Source: Sutcliffiella cohnii
GTDB taxonomy: Bacteria; Bacillota; Bacilli; Bacillales; Bacillaceae_I
Assembly (NCBI RefSeq): GCF_002250055.1
Contig: NZ_CP018866.1
Location: 2,968,501-3,032,500, forward strand
Direction: 5' to 3'
Length of the DNA stretch: 64,000 bases
This document shows positions 17,255 through 26,057 of the stretch, in pieces. Positions within the stretch are counted from its first letter, which is position 1. Every line of letters starts with the position of its first letter. Under the pieces are notes generated by a model that was given only the letters and a program-made list of their open reading frames with translations, was not told the DNA's origin and made no database searches. The position numbers were made by a program, and so were the translations under genes.

Positions 17255-18706
17255 ATGTATACATTTTTAATATGTATTGTACTTTTAATTATCGGATATT
17301 TTACGTACGGAAAATTTGTTGAAAAAGTATTCGGCGTTAAAGAAGAGCGCCCTACACCAGCTTTTGTTAATGGTGATGGTGTTGACTACGTGCCGATGAG
17401 CACACCGAAAAACTCAATGATACAATTATTAAACATTGCCGGAACAGGTCCTGTATTTGGACCTATTATGGGAGCTTTATACGGACCAGTAGCATTTATT
17501 TGGATCGTGGTCGGCTGTATTTTTGCTGGTGCTGTTCATGATTATTTAACTGGAATGATTTCTATTCGTAACCGTGGCGCCCACCTTCCTGAACTTGCTA
17601 GTAAGTTTTTAGGAAAAGTAATGAAGCATGTTGTAAATGCCTTCGCTGTCCTTTTACTTTTATTAGTTGGTACTGTATTCGTATCAACACCAGCTAGTTT
17701 ATTACATGTTTTAGCAGACGGAAAGATTGCACTAGGTATTATCATTGCTGCAATATTCGTTTATTATATTTTAGCTACATTAATGCCAGTTGATAAAATT
17801 ATTGGTCGTCTTTATCCTTATTTTGGTGCAATCCTATTGTTAAGTTCCGTTGGAGTAGGTATTGGTTTAATAGTAAAAGGTGCTCCAATTCCAGAAATCT
17901 CTTTAACGAACTTCCATCCTGATAACGCGCCAATTTTACCGTTATTATTCTTTACTATCACTTGTGGTGCCCTATCTGGATTCCACGCGACACAAACGCC
18001 AATTATTTCACGTACTACTCAAAAGGAGAAACAAGGCCGCAAAATTTTCTACGGTATGATGATTGCAGAAGGTATTATCGCGATGATTTGGGCTGCAGCT
18101 GCAATGAGCCTTTTTGGTGGTTCTAACGGTTTAGGTGATGTGCTAGCTGCTGGTGGACCTGGTGCTGTTGTTAGTGAAATTTCAACAGTTATACTAGGAG
18201 CTGTTGGTGGAACAATTGCAGTACTTGGGGTTGTTGTTTTACCTATCACATCTGGTGATACAGCATTCCGTAGTGCTCGTATGATTATCGCAGAATATTT
18301 CAACGTTGCTCAAAAGAAATTTTCAAGTCGTTTATGGATCGCCATTCCAATATTCGGTATCTCTGTCGTTTTAACACAAATTGATTTTAATCTACTTTGG
18401 AGATATTTTAGCTGGGCAAACCAAGCAACCGCTGTTATCGCTTTATTTGTAGGTGCTATGTACTTATATATCGCAAGAAAAAATTACTGGATTGCCTTAA
18501 TTCCAGGAACATTTATGCTAGTTATGGTTCTAACGTATATACTGAACGCACAAATTGGTTTCCGCTTACCGATGAACATAGCTTGGGTTGGTGGAATCAT
18601 TGGAGCAACTGTTCTAGTCGTTATTTTCTTCCTTGCTGCAAGACGAGCACGAGCGAATAATTTACCATTGGAAGTAGATATTTCAGATTATAATAAAGTT
18701 GCATAA
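17255..18706 (+). CDS. cstA: CstA-family transporter (pyruvate or peptide uptake)
   Basis: A 483-residue membrane protein with over ten hydrophobic helices, of the shorter CstA type. It has the family motifs NIAGTGPVFGPIMGALYGP near residue 57, GAVHDYLTGM near 97, GFHATQTPIISRT near 245 and a SGDTAFRSARM stretch near 335. E. coli relatives CstA and BtsT are starvation-induced and carry pyruvate or peptides; BtsT is controlled by a LytS/LytTR system, as appears here. Start ATG at 17255 has an AAGGAGGAA SD; an earlier in-frame codon at 17228 lacks one. A cre site upstream suggests glucose repression. Confidence 0.9.
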   Translation: MYTFLICIVLLIIGYFTYGKFVEKVFGVKEERPTPAFVNGDGVDYVPMSTPKNSMIQLLNIAGTGPVFGPIMGALYGPVAFIWIVVGCIFAGAVHDYLTGMISIRNRGAHLPELASKFLGKVMKHVVNAFAVLLLLLVGTVFVSTPASLLHVLADGKIALGIIIAAIFVYYILATLMPVDKIIGRLYPYFGAILLLSSVGVGIGLIVKGAPIPEISLTNFHPDNAPILPLLFFTITCGALSGFHATQTPIISRTTQKEKQGRKIFYGMMIAEGIIAMIWAAAAMSLFGGSNGLGDVLAAGGPGAVVSEISTVILGAVGGTIAVLGVVVLPITSGDTAFRSARMIIAEYFNVAQKKFSSRLWIAIPIFGISVVLTQIDFNLLWRYFSWANQATAVIALFVGAMYLYIARKNYWIALIPGTFMLVMVLTYILNAQIGFRLPMNIAWVGGIIGATVLVVIFFLAARRARANNLPLEVDISDYNKVA

Positions 18707-18855
18707 TGGGACCATGTAATCCCCGATATCGCGAAATCGTAAGCGAAAAAGAAAAGAAAGTTAATGAACAGAAAAATCAAACGGTTCCATTGTTTGTAAA
18801 AATAAGTAGTATCGTAATTGTCGTAGCAGTATTATTAATTTTAATAACAAAATAA
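18706..18855 (+). CDS. Small membrane protein coupled to cstA, 49 aa
   Basis: The ATG shares its A with the cstA stop (TAATG), which indicates translational coupling. The product has a charged N-terminal half rich in Lys and Glu (MGPCNPRYREIVSEKEKK) and a C-terminal hydrophobic helix of about 17 residues ending LILITK, so it is a tail-anchored single-span protein. It is unlike the soluble YbdD/YjiX proteins that follow cstA and btsT in E. coli, but sits in the same place. A transport accessory role is inferred from position only. The shared terminator follows 2 bp after the stop. Confidence 0.75.
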   Translation: MGPCNPRYREIVSEKEKKVNEQKNQTVPLFVKISSIVIVVAVLLILITK

Positions 18856-18856
18856 A

Positions 18857-18898
18857 AGACAAAGCACATCAAGTTCATGATGTGCTTTGTCTTTTATT
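18857..18898. terminator. Bidirectional terminator between cstA and the DJ-1 gene
   Basis: Perfect 15-base arms AGACAAAGCACATCA and TGATGTGCTTTGTCT surround a six-base loop. T-rich tails lie on both strands, serving the converging operons. Confidence 0.9.
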
Positions 18899-18908
18899 TA
18901 GCTGTAAG

Positions 18909-19478
18909 TTATGATTTGCCTTCCATCATTACATTTCTCTTTCCGTTATAAAAATCAATGGTTTCATCATTAACAGTTCGTAACATTTTATTTAATTCAA
19001 TACCGAATTGTACATAGGCATGACCTTGAGCTGTTAATATATTTCCTGAAGCTACAATTGGCTTATATACGAAATACTCTTCAGGAAAAACTCCTAAAAA
19101 CTCTCTTTGGTATTTTGCTAATGTTACAGTGTATGGAACATCTTGTAGTATCCCTGCTTTTGCTAACACAAACACTCCACTACAAATAGCAGAAACTACC
19201 TTACCTGCCATATGAAAAGCTTCTACAAGTTGAAAAAACTTCTCAGCTTCCGCAATAGGCTTTAAGTCTCCGCCTGGAATAATTAAAGCTTCATAGTCTA
19301 CAATTTTAATGTCACTAACTGTCAAAGAAGGAAGTGTTAACAAACCCGCTTCTGATAGTTTCGGAGCTTTATCCATTGCGAACGTAGTGATTTCATGAGT
19401 CCCTCTTAGCATCGAAATCGCTGGAGTAATTTCAAATTCACAATATCCATCGAACAAAAATAGTAATGCTTTTTTCAT
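18909..19478 (-). CDS. DJ-1/PfpI family protein
   Basis: A 189-residue protein of the DJ-1/PfpI class I glutamine-amidotransferase-like fold. It opens with KKALLFLFDGYCEFEITPAI, has the PGGD loop (about residues 68-71) and the nucleophile-elbow cysteine C99 in SAICSGVFVLAKAGIL. Family members are deglycases, chaperones or proteases; the substrate here cannot be told. The nucleophile elbow is intact. It may be transcribed with nothing else, since the upstream 19516 gene is 37 bp away and could share its transcript. Confidence 0.85.
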   Translation of the reverse strand: MKKALLFLFDGYCEFEITPAISMLRGTHEITTFAMDKAPKLSEAGLLTLPSLTVSDIKIVDYEALIIPGGDLKPIAEAEKFFQLVEAFHMAGKVVSAICSGVFVLAKAGILQDVPYTVTLAKYQREFLGVFPEEYFVYKPIVASGNILTAQGHAYVQFGIELNKMLRTVNDETIDFYNGKRNVMMEGKS

Positions 19479-19515
19479 CTTATCTATCCCATCTTTTTCA
19501 TTATCTAGCTAACTA

Positions 19516-19791
19516 TCATAGTTCAGCTTCATTTAATTTTTTCTTAACGTTGAAACAAGTTAACACTGTTAAAATTGCATATAATATTAAAATTGCTGCT
19601 GCAAGGATAGGTGACGTTTCATAAATGCTAATTAACAAGGTGGCGGAACCAGCAATAAGCATCAAGATGTATATATATCCTTTTGCTCTACTTTGTACAA
19701 AAATAGATGTAAAGATAATTAATGCAATGGTCATGCCGACTGCGGCACATAGTAATAAGACGATAAACATAGTAACATCTAGAGAACCCAA
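19516..19791 (-). CDS. Small three-helix membrane protein
   Basis: A 91-residue hydrophobic protein with three predicted membrane helices and a basic tail (FNVKKKLNEAEL). The start is TTG at 19791 after an AAAGGAGA SD. I do not recognise the family. It lies upstream of the DJ-1 gene with a 37-bp gap and may be its operon partner. Confidence 0.7.
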   Translation of the reverse strand: MGSLDVTMFIVLLLCAAVGMTIALIIFTSIFVQSRAKGYIYILMLIAGSATLLISIYETSPILAAAILILYAILTVLTCFNVKKKLNEAEL

Positions 19792-20078
19792 ATTAAGTCT
19801 CCTTTCGATTATATTCCTTAAGTGTTTCTTTCTACACTATCTATCTAAATATTACCATAAATATTCTCAATAAAAGAACATTCTGTTAATACCTTTTAAA
19901 TATTTTTGTAGGTTGGGTGTCTCGGCTCACATGCAGGATAATACAATATTATGCTTACGGAGTCGACTATAGTAGAAGTAATAAGAAAGAAAAGGTACAA
20001 TAGTAAATACATTTAGGATCTTGTAATTCGAACATGCTCTTTCATTTAAAATAATTCCTTTACTAAGGAGATGATAAT

Positions 20079-21446
20079 ATGGATTATTCGTCTTTAGTTT
20101 TGAAGCAGAAGCAGTTTTTTCTTTCAGGGAAGACGAAGGAGATCGATTTTCGAAAAGCTGCACTTCAGAAATTAAGAGGTGCTATTAAGAATAATGAGCA
20201 ACAACTTATTGATGCATTAAAGGCAGACTTAAATAAATCAGAATTCGAGGCGTATACTACAGAAATTGGTATCCTTTTAGAGGAAATACGATTTACGTTA
20301 AAGCATTTGCCATCTTGGGTAAAACCTCAAAAAGTAAAAACACCAATTACACATATTGGATCTACAAGTTATGTATACCCAGAGCCATATGGAGTAACCC
20401 TTATTATCTCACCATGGAACTATCCGTTTCAACTCGCTGTCGCACCTTTAATTGGTGCAATAGCAGCAGGGAATTGTGCCATCATAAAGCCTTCTGAGCT
20501 AACACCTAAAACTTCTCAATTATTAAGCCTTATTATTTCAAGCATTTTTCCCAGAGAGTTCGTTGCAGTAGCAGAAGGTGATGTTGAAACAAGTCAAGCT
20601 CTGTTAAACGAAAATTTTGATTATATCTTTTTTACTGGAAGTGTTCAAGTTGGTAAAGTCATAATGGAGGCTGCTGCTAAAAACTTAACTCCTGTTACAC
20701 TAGAATTAGGTGGAAAAAGTCCTTGTATTGTTCATGAAGACGCTAATATAAAAATTGCAGCAAAACGAATCGCTTGGGGTAAATTTATGAACGCTGGGCA
20801 AACTTGTGTTGCTCCAGACTATCTTTACGTACATAAACGGATTAAAGAGGATTTTTTACTCCACTTTAAGAAGGCTACGGAAGAGTTATACAGTGAAAAT
20901 CCATTAAGTAATCCTAATTTCACAAGAATTGTGAGTGAGAGACATTTTAATAGATTGCAATCGTTCTTAAACAACGGTACTGTGACCATTGGTGGGAATG
21001 TCAACAAAGAGGGATTAACTATTGAGCCAACTGTTTTAACGAATATATCGTGGGACGACCCTATCATGCAGGATGAAATCTTCGGCCCAATTTTACCTGT
21101 TATGGAATATGAACAACTTTCAGACATTATCGAAGGAATACACAATCACCCTAACCCACTTGCTTTATATGTCTTTTCGGAAAATGAAAGTATACAAAAA
21201 GAAGTTTTAAATAATATTTCATTTGGTGGGGGATGTATTAATGATACAGTCTACCACTTGGCATCTCCTTACTTACCTTTTGGGGGTGTTGGAAATAGCG
21301 GTATTGGATCTTATCACGGAAAAGGTAGTTTCAATACGTTCTCACACAATAAAAGTGTTTTAAAACAAACGACTAAATTTGATCTTCCGTTTCGATATCC
21401 AAATGTAAAAGATGGACTGAAAAAAATTAAGTTATTTTTAAAATAA
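20079..21446 (+). CDS. Class 3-like aldehyde dehydrogenase (YwdH type)
   Basis: A 455-residue NAD(P)-dependent aldehyde dehydrogenase of the fatty/aromatic aldehyde (class 3) type, close to B. subtilis YwdH in size. It shows the cofactor motif IISPWNYPFQLAVAPLIGAIAAGN, the general base E209 in LELGGKSP and the catalytic thiol C243 in NAGQTCVAPDY. The hydrophobic C-terminus ends KKIKLFLK, which could touch the membrane as in fatty aldehyde dehydrogenases. It oxidises medium or long aldehydes to acids; the P450 at 36 kb is not close enough to imply linkage. SD ACTAAGGAGATG precedes the ATG. Confidence 0.9.
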   Translation: MDYSSLVLKQKQFFLSGKTKEIDFRKAALQKLRGAIKNNEQQLIDALKADLNKSEFEAYTTEIGILLEEIRFTLKHLPSWVKPQKVKTPITHIGSTSYVYPEPYGVTLIISPWNYPFQLAVAPLIGAIAAGNCAIIKPSELTPKTSQLLSLIISSIFPREFVAVAEGDVETSQALLNENFDYIFFTGSVQVGKVIMEAAAKNLTPVTLELGGKSPCIVHEDANIKIAAKRIAWGKFMNAGQTCVAPDYLYVHKRIKEDFLLHFKKATEELYSENPLSNPNFTRIVSERHFNRLQSFLNNGTVTIGGNVNKEGLTIEPTVLTNISWDDPIMQDEIFGPILPVMEYEQLSDIIEGIHNHPNPLALYVFSENESIQKEVLNNISFGGGCINDTVYHLASPYLPFGGVGNSGIGSYHGKGSFNTFSHNKSVLKQTTKFDLPFRYPNVKDGLKKIKLFLK

Positions 21447-21454
21447 TCGTAAAA

Positions 21455-21482
21455 GCTCGAAGTTCCCTTCCTTCGAGCTCAT
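21455..21482. terminator. Terminator between aldehyde dehydrogenase and SDR genes
   Basis: AGCTCGAAG (about 21456-21464) and CTTCGAGCT form an eight- to nine-base stem between converging genes; T-rich sequence follows on plus after a short gap and TTTT follows directly on minus. Confidence 0.7.
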
Positions 21483-21500
21483 TATTTTTAAATTAGTACG

Positions 21501-22433
21501 TTATGATGAAGTCCACTCTCCACCATTTACATGAAGTGTTTGACCAGTAACAAACCTTGAGTCATCAGATGCAAGGTAAACATACGTAGGAGCTAACTCA
21601 AATGGTTGACCTTGTCTTTCCATAGGGTTATTAACGAGTGGAACTTGGTCTGCTGAGAAGCTAGAGGGAATTAATGGTGTCCACACTCTACCAGGAGCTA
21701 CTGCGTTTACTCGAATACCTTTATCAATAAGATTGTTGGCTAGTGCTCTTGTAAAGCCAATATTAGCGCCTTTCGTGGCAGTGTAATCAATTAATTGCTT
21801 GTTCCCAACGAATGTAACAATGGAAGATGTATTAATGATAGAACTCCCAGCTTTTAAATACGGGAGAGCCGCTCTTGTAGTATAAAAGTGAGAATATATA
21901 TTAACTTTGAACGTATCATCAAATTGCTCATCAGTAATATCAAGAAGACTTAGTTGTTGAAATTGTATTCCGACATGGTTACATAAAATATTTAATTGAC
22001 CTAAGACACTCACTGTTTGTTCTACAATGTTTAGACATTGCTCTTTATCTCTTACATCCCCAGGCAATAAAATACATCTTTGTCCAAGTTCTTCAATTCT
22101 ATCTTTAGTTCGTTTAGCGTCCTCATGCTCATCTAGATATGAAATAGCAACATCGGCACCTTCCTTTGCAAATGCAATGGCTACCGCAGCACCAATCCCA
22201 CTATCTCCTCCTGTAATTAAGGCCACTCTTCCTTTTAATTTGCCACTACCTACATAATTCGGGTTTTCAATAATTGGTCTTGGTACCATCATTTTTTCTA
22301 AACCGGGCTGTCGAACTTGGCGTTGCTCCGGAACCGTTAACGGGACCTCCTTGTATTCCGTTATTTTTCCATAGTTAGGGTACAACGGATATCCACTATC
22401 CTTCTGCTCCATATTTAACTCATCTTTTCCCAT
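21501..22433 (-). CDS. SDR family oxidoreductase (YhxC/YdaD-like)
   Basis: A 310-residue short-chain dehydrogenase with the 60-residue N-terminal extension seen in the B. subtilis general stress proteins YdaD, YhdF and YhxC. The Rossmann motif is [15 protein letters not shown], and the active site YTATKGA keeps the Y-x3-K pair. The usual NNAG motif reads CNHVG, a departure from the consensus. Substrate unknown. The ATG follows an AGGAGG SD. No clear sigma-B promoter was found, though this subgroup is often stress-induced. Confidence 0.88.
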   Translation of the reverse strand: MGKDELNMEQKDSGYPLYPNYGKITEYKEVPLTVPEQRQVRQPGLEKMMVPRPIIENPNYVGSGKLKGRVALITGGDSGIGAAVAIAFAKEGADVAISYLDEHEDAKRTKDRIEELGQRCILLPGDVRDKEQCLNIVEQTVSVLGQLNILCNHVGIQFQQLSLLDITDEQFDDTFKVNIYSHFYTTRAALPYLKAGSSIINTSSIVTFVGNKQLIDYTATKGANIGFTRALANNLIDKGIRVNAVAPGRVWTPLIPSSFSADQVPLVNNPMERQGQPFELAPTYVYLASDDSRFVTGQTLHVNGGEWTSS

Positions 22434-22554
22434 ATGAAACCTCCTAGATAAAAAAACTATACTACTTACAGTATGAAAGATGGGCTATTAAAGTGACATA
22501 GGAAGGGCTCCTCTATAAGCAGAATGGAATAATGTATGATAAGGAGGTTGAATC

Positions 22555-22725
22555 ATGAAACACTATTTTTATTTTTATCCCGAGGCCCAAATACTGTTAT
22601 TAAATGATTCAGAAGAAAAAAATCAGTTAATCTATAATGGGACGATATTAGAGGTACCAAAAATCGGACCAAGACCACCGTATTATTGTAATCCAGGGTA
22701 TGATCAATACTATCCAAAGATTTAA
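22555..22725 (+). CDS. Small tyrosine/proline-rich protein, 56 aa
   Basis: This short gene has a strong AAGGAGG SD and its own terminator. The product begins MKHYFYFYPEAQILLLND and ends with an aromatic, proline-rich tail (PKIGPRPPYYCNPGYDQYY). It has no signal peptide or membrane helix. The composition resembles small spore-associated or surface proteins of Bacillus, but I do not recognise it and no function is proposed. Confidence 0.65.
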   Translation: MKHYFYFYPEAQILLLNDSEEKNQLIYNGTILEVPKIGPRPPYYCNPGYDQYYPKI

Positions 22726-22745
22726 CCAACAAATTTAGAGAAGAT

Positions 22746-22792
22746 TAGGCATTCCATATTTCAGAATAGAATGCCTATACAACTATTTTTAC
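22746..22792 (+). terminator. Terminator of the 56-aa gene
   Basis: TAGGCATTC (22746-22754) and GAATGCCTA (22769-22777) form a perfect stem; ATTTTT follows ten bases later. Confidence 0.7.
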
Positions 22793-22793
22793 T

Positions 22794-23327
22794 TCACAAA
22801 TCTTCATATCCTATTATTTCTTCAATTGTACTCAAGTGATTGGTGGAGTTTATTATTTTGTGGTCATTTAAATATTTTTCATCAACATTAAATGAATAGC
22901 TTCCTGTAACGACATATTTACCATCACTTGCAGGATTAGTTACAGAGAACATGACATTATATCTTCTTTCCCAGCCTGTAGTATTTAAATCTTTTTTCAA
23001 TTTGACTTGTGAAAAGTCCTGTAAAAGCTTGTCAATAACTTTCTCATCCTCTATCGTTATACTAGTAGAATCTAGTCTCATCCCTCTATCATCTAAATCA
23101 TTTACTGTAATGGTAACATTGTTAATAGTCGTTTCTTCGTTAATATATTTAGAAGCATACTTTGTAAAAGACGTATACGCTAATAAATTTGCCAACATAA
23201 ATAGGCCAACTATAAATACAAATGTTATGACGATTACTTTCATCCGATCTTGAATAAACCTACTTATAATGAATGCTACTAATACAACTAATAAACTCCC
23301 AAGTACTAAACTCGTAAGATCCAACAA
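22794..23327 (-). CDS. Membrane-anchored protein of unknown function
   Basis: A 177-residue protein with two N-terminal hydrophobic helices (about residues 5-23 and 31-51), the rest probably outside the cell. The external part has regular alternating beta-strand character with DLDDRGMRLDSTSITIEDEK and a VVTGSYSFNVDEKY stretch. No family recognised. It lies between two SDR genes on the same strand and 30 bp downstream of the second. Confidence 0.6.
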   Translation of the reverse strand: MLDLTSLVLGSLLVVLVAFIISRFIQDRMKVIVITFVFIVGLFMLANLLAYTSFTKYASKYINEETTINNVTITVNDLDDRGMRLDSTSITIEDEKVIDKLLQDFSQVKLKKDLNTTGWERRYNVMFSVTNPASDGKYVVTGSYSFNVDEKYLNDHKIINSTNHLSTIEEIIGYEDL

Positions 23328-23357
23328 TTTATCATTACCCCCATTTACCTTTTATAA

Positions 23358-24131
23358 TTATCTTTGAAATCCACCTTCTGAATGGATTATTTGCCCGGTT
23401 ATCCAATTTGCATCATCACTTACTAGAAACTTTATCGTTTTTGCAACGTCTTGCGGCTCTCCTATTCTACCGAATGGAAACTTATTTAATAGGTAATCTT
23501 TTAAATCGTTTGTCATCCATCCCGTATCTGTTGGGCCTGGATTAACAGCATTTACCGTTATCCCCTTATGAGCAAGTTCTGCAGCTAGTGTTATGGTGAG
23601 AGCATCAACAGCACCTTTTGTTGTGGCGTAAGCTAACTCTCCAGGCATTGGACCTTGAAATTGCCCTGATGTTATATTAACTATTCTTCCACCAGATTTC
23701 TTATGAAACAATTGCCCAAATTTACTACATAATAAAGTTGTGGCACGAACATTTACCATATAATGCCTATCTAACTCGTTTGCTGTTATTGTAGAAAAAT
23801 CATTGTTCGTTGAATAGGCTGCGTTATTGATTAAAATATCCGGCTTACCTAACTTTTCTATTGCTGTACTAAAAAGTTGATTAGCAGCTTCTTGCTCCGT
23901 TAGGTCCAACTCCATAGCATAAACATTCACACCATAATTGTCTAAGCGTTCTTTTATTTGTTGCGGTTCGTTCACTTCTATACTCCAGGGCATAGACAGA
24001 TCATAATCTGTCCAATACGTAAAAAATATGTCACATCCCGCCTTAGCCAGCTCTCCACATATTGCTGCCCCTATCCCTTTAAGACGACTTACACCAGTAA
24101 CAACAGCGACCTTCCCTTTTAATTGGTTCAT
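23358..24131 (-). CDS. SDR family oxidoreductase (3-oxoacyl-ACP reductase-like)
   Basis: A 257-residue classical SDR. It has the TGVSRLKGIGAAICGEL cofactor loop, the NNAA motif (ILINNAAYST), the serine of NITSGQ and the catalytic Y-x3-K in YATTKGA. The C-terminal IIHSEGGF end is standard. The substrate cannot be told. It resembles B. subtilis YvrD/YhdF-like enzymes annotated as 3-ketoacyl reductases. Confidence 0.88.
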   Translation of the reverse strand: MNQLKGKVAVVTGVSRLKGIGAAICGELAKAGCDIFFTYWTDYDLSMPWSIEVNEPQQIKERLDNYGVNVYAMELDLTEQEAANQLFSTAIEKLGKPDILINNAAYSTNNDFSTITANELDRHYMVNVRATTLLCSKFGQLFHKKSGGRIVNITSGQFQGPMPGELAYATTKGAVDALTITLAAELAHKGITVNAVNPGPTDTGWMTNDLKDYLLNKFPFGRIGEPQDVAKTIKFLVSDDANWITGQIIHSEGGFQR

Positions 24132-24168
24132 TCTATTTCCTCCGAAAAATGATTTCGACTTGATGAGT

Positions 24169-24621
24169 TCATAAATTAAACTTTGCTAACTGTTCTCCCC
24201 ACGGAGCAATAGAAGTTTCTATAAAACCAGCTTTTTTATATACCTTCCTTGCTGCCCCATTATTAGGATGGTAACCAATGAGGATGAATGGCCTGTCATT
24301 ATTTTCCCTTTTAATTTCTTCTATTACCAACTTAATAGCCTTTAAACCGTAACCATTGCCTTGATAGTTTTTATCGATCATTAATCGATATATCCAATAG
24401 TTTTGATCATCTTCATCTATCCCGTACATCGTAAAACCAATCATCGTTTCGCTGTTGTATACGCCTTTTACATAGAAGTTATCTAAAAATTGCACTTGTG
24501 CGATAGAGTATAAATTAGTGGCGATAAAGCGCTTTTGATCTTCATTTACTGACAATTCAATTGCCGTTTCCCAATTATATTTATCAATTGATTTTAATGT
24601 TAATTTTTCCAGATGGTTCAC
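24169..24621 (-). CDS. GNAT acetyltransferase (polyamine acetyltransferase-like)
   Basis: A 150-residue GNAT protein. It resembles BltD/spermidine acetyltransferases: the N-terminal KYNWETAIELSVNEDQKRFIATNLYSIAQ block is typical of that group, and the acetyl-CoA loop is KNYQGNGYGLKAIK. It ends with the usual GAARKVYKKAGF helix. The start is a GTG at 24621 with a weak SD. Target amine is uncertain. Confidence 0.82.
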   Translation of the reverse strand: MNHLEKLTLKSIDKYNWETAIELSVNEDQKRFIATNLYSIAQVQFLDNFYVKGVYNSETMIGFTMYGIDEDDQNYWIYRLMIDKNYQGNGYGLKAIKLVIEEIKRENNDRPFILIGYHPNNGAARKVYKKAGFIETSIAPWGEQLAKFNL

Positions 24622-24639
24622 CTACTTCTCTAACATCAT

Positions 24640-25203
24640 TTAGTTACTCACTTTAATATTAATTTGCGCCTCCATTTCATATTCTTCTTTTATGTGGTTG
24701 CCTTTCTCTACATAAAAATCAGTGAAACCATTTATTGTATAAAAACCTGAAGGAAATCCTTCTTTATGTAAAAATTCTTTTATAAATTCCACAAACTCCT
24801 TTTCAGATTGATCACTATATCCTCCACTTTTACGATAAGGCTCTACTAGTGGTTCTCCCCTTTTTAGTGTAGTGCCAATTAATGGTGTGTCCATAGCATA
24901 ATCAATTTCATAACCGCGAACTTCTTCCGTTATTATAAAATAAAACGGGGAGGCAGCATGATAGATGACTACTTCCTCTTCTTCCCCAACATATTCTATT
25001 TCCCCGTAGACTTGTATCTCTTCATTAGGTTCATAAACTCTTTCTTTACTGTACAGTCGGTATACGAAATCACCTTCCATAATTTCAGCATTTATGTTTG
25101 TAACTTCATAGTCATCTAGAGTGGATGAACGTGTTTCTTTTTCCGTTCCACAGCCGATAAGTGCTACCATAATTACTATTATTATACAAAATAGCTTTTT
25201 CAT
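24640..25203 (-). CDS. Lipoprotein of unknown function
   Basis: A 187-residue lipoprotein: signal peptide MKKLFCIIIVIMVALIGC with lipobox LIGC (Cys18) and a polar, acidic mature part. The start at 25203 is chosen because a GGAGGGGG SD precedes it; an upstream in-frame ATG adds 17 unlikely residues. The mature domain has beta-rich repeats such as VYEPNEEIQVYGEIEY, suggesting an extracellular immunoglobulin-like fold. No family recognised. Confidence 0.75.
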   Translation of the reverse strand: MKKLFCIIIVIMVALIGCGTEKETRSSTLDDYEVTNINAEIMEGDFVYRLYSKERVYEPNEEIQVYGEIEYVGEEEEVVIYHAASPFYFIITEEVRGYEIDYAMDTPLIGTTLKRGEPLVEPYRKSGGYSDQSEKEFVEFIKEFLHKEGFPSGFYTINGFTDFYVEKGNHIKEEYEMEAQINIKVSN

Positions 25204-25384
25204 TGATATTCCCCCTCCTATATATCTCACCATTAAACAACTGGTCTCACGCAAATCAAATAAAATATATACATGAAATAAGAGGCTATTATGTGCTAAA
25301 CTTCGTTAATTTAGCTATACTTAGAGAAGAATTAATTAAAACAAAATAGTTTTAGTTACATGTCAGGAAGGATTGATTCATAGT

Positions 25385-26023
25385 ATGGCAAATACTCATA
25401 CATTTTCGAAAGGCGAGGAAATCGCTAATGCCATCATACATGGGATAGGTGCCCTTTTAAGTATTGCTGCATTAGTAATATTAATAGTATTATCATCATT
25501 TCATGGTACCGCTTGGCACGTTGTCAGCTTCACACTATTCGGGGTAACGATGGTACTACTATATACTTCCTCAACTCTTGTGCATAGCTTTCCACCTGGT
25601 AAAGCAAAAGACGTGTTTGAAATTTTAGATCATTCCTCCATTTATTTTTTCATAGCTGGAACGTATACACCGTTTTTGTTTGTTGCAGTAAAAGGGACTT
25701 TAGGTTGGACGCTTTTTGGTATCGTATGGGGTGTTGCTATTATCGGAACGGTGTTTAAATCTTTTTTTGTAAAGCGGTTTTTGCATATGTCTACCGTTCT
25801 TTACATTTTTCTAGGCTGGCTTATTGTGTTTGCGTGGGGAACGTTAGTAGAAAATGTCTCTTCTCAAGGGATTATTTATTTAGTAATCGGTGGTGTGTTA
25901 TACACTGTTGGTGCAATTTTCTATGTGTGGCGCGGCTTTAACTATCATCACGCAATTTGGCATTTATTCGTTATGGCAGGATCGATTATGCATTTTTTCT
26001 CTGTATTAACACTTCTGCATTAA
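25385..26023 (+). CDS. Hemolysin III family membrane protein
   Basis: A 212-residue, seven-helix membrane protein of the HlyIII/PAQR family, close to B. subtilis YplQ. Family motifs: EEIANAIIHGIGALLS, the SSTLVHSF and DHSSIYFFIAGTYTPF segments, and HHAIWHLFVMAGSIMHFF near the end. The His, Asp and Ser positions of the metal site are conserved. PAQR-like proteins may have ceramidase or hydrolase activity; the haemolysin name is historical. The ATG at 25385 gives the usual N-terminus MANTHTFSKGEE, although the SD is 13 bp away. Confidence 0.9.
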   Translation: MANTHTFSKGEEIANAIIHGIGALLSIAALVILIVLSSFHGTAWHVVSFTLFGVTMVLLYTSSTLVHSFPPGKAKDVFEILDHSSIYFFIAGTYTPFLFVAVKGTLGWTLFGIVWGVAIIGTVFKSFFVKRFLHMSTVLYIFLGWLIVFAWGTLVENVSSQGIIYLVIGGVLYTVGAIFYVWRGFNYHHAIWHLFVMAGSIMHFFSVLTLLH

Positions 26024-26028
26024 TCATG

Positions 26029-26057
26029 AAGGGCAGTCCTACTCGGCTGGCCTTTTA
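26029..26057 (+). terminator. Terminator of the hemolysin III gene
   Basis: AAGGGCAG and CTGGCCTT form an eight-base stem with one mismatch; TTTACTTTTTTTC follows. Confidence 0.65.

Noticed and set aside
19942..19956. ATAATA-CAA-TATTAT inverted repeat upstream of aldehyde dehydrogenase
   Set aside because: Made only of A and T in AT-rich DNA, so expected by chance.
19927..20163. Frame of 78 codons antisense to the start of the aldehyde dehydrogenase gene
   Set aside because: No SD, overlaps a well-supported gene, and reads low-complexity residues.
22434..22554. Sigma-B promoter for the YhxC-like SDR gene
   Set aside because: No GTTT and GGGTA pair at proper spacing was found, although this subgroup is often stress-induced.
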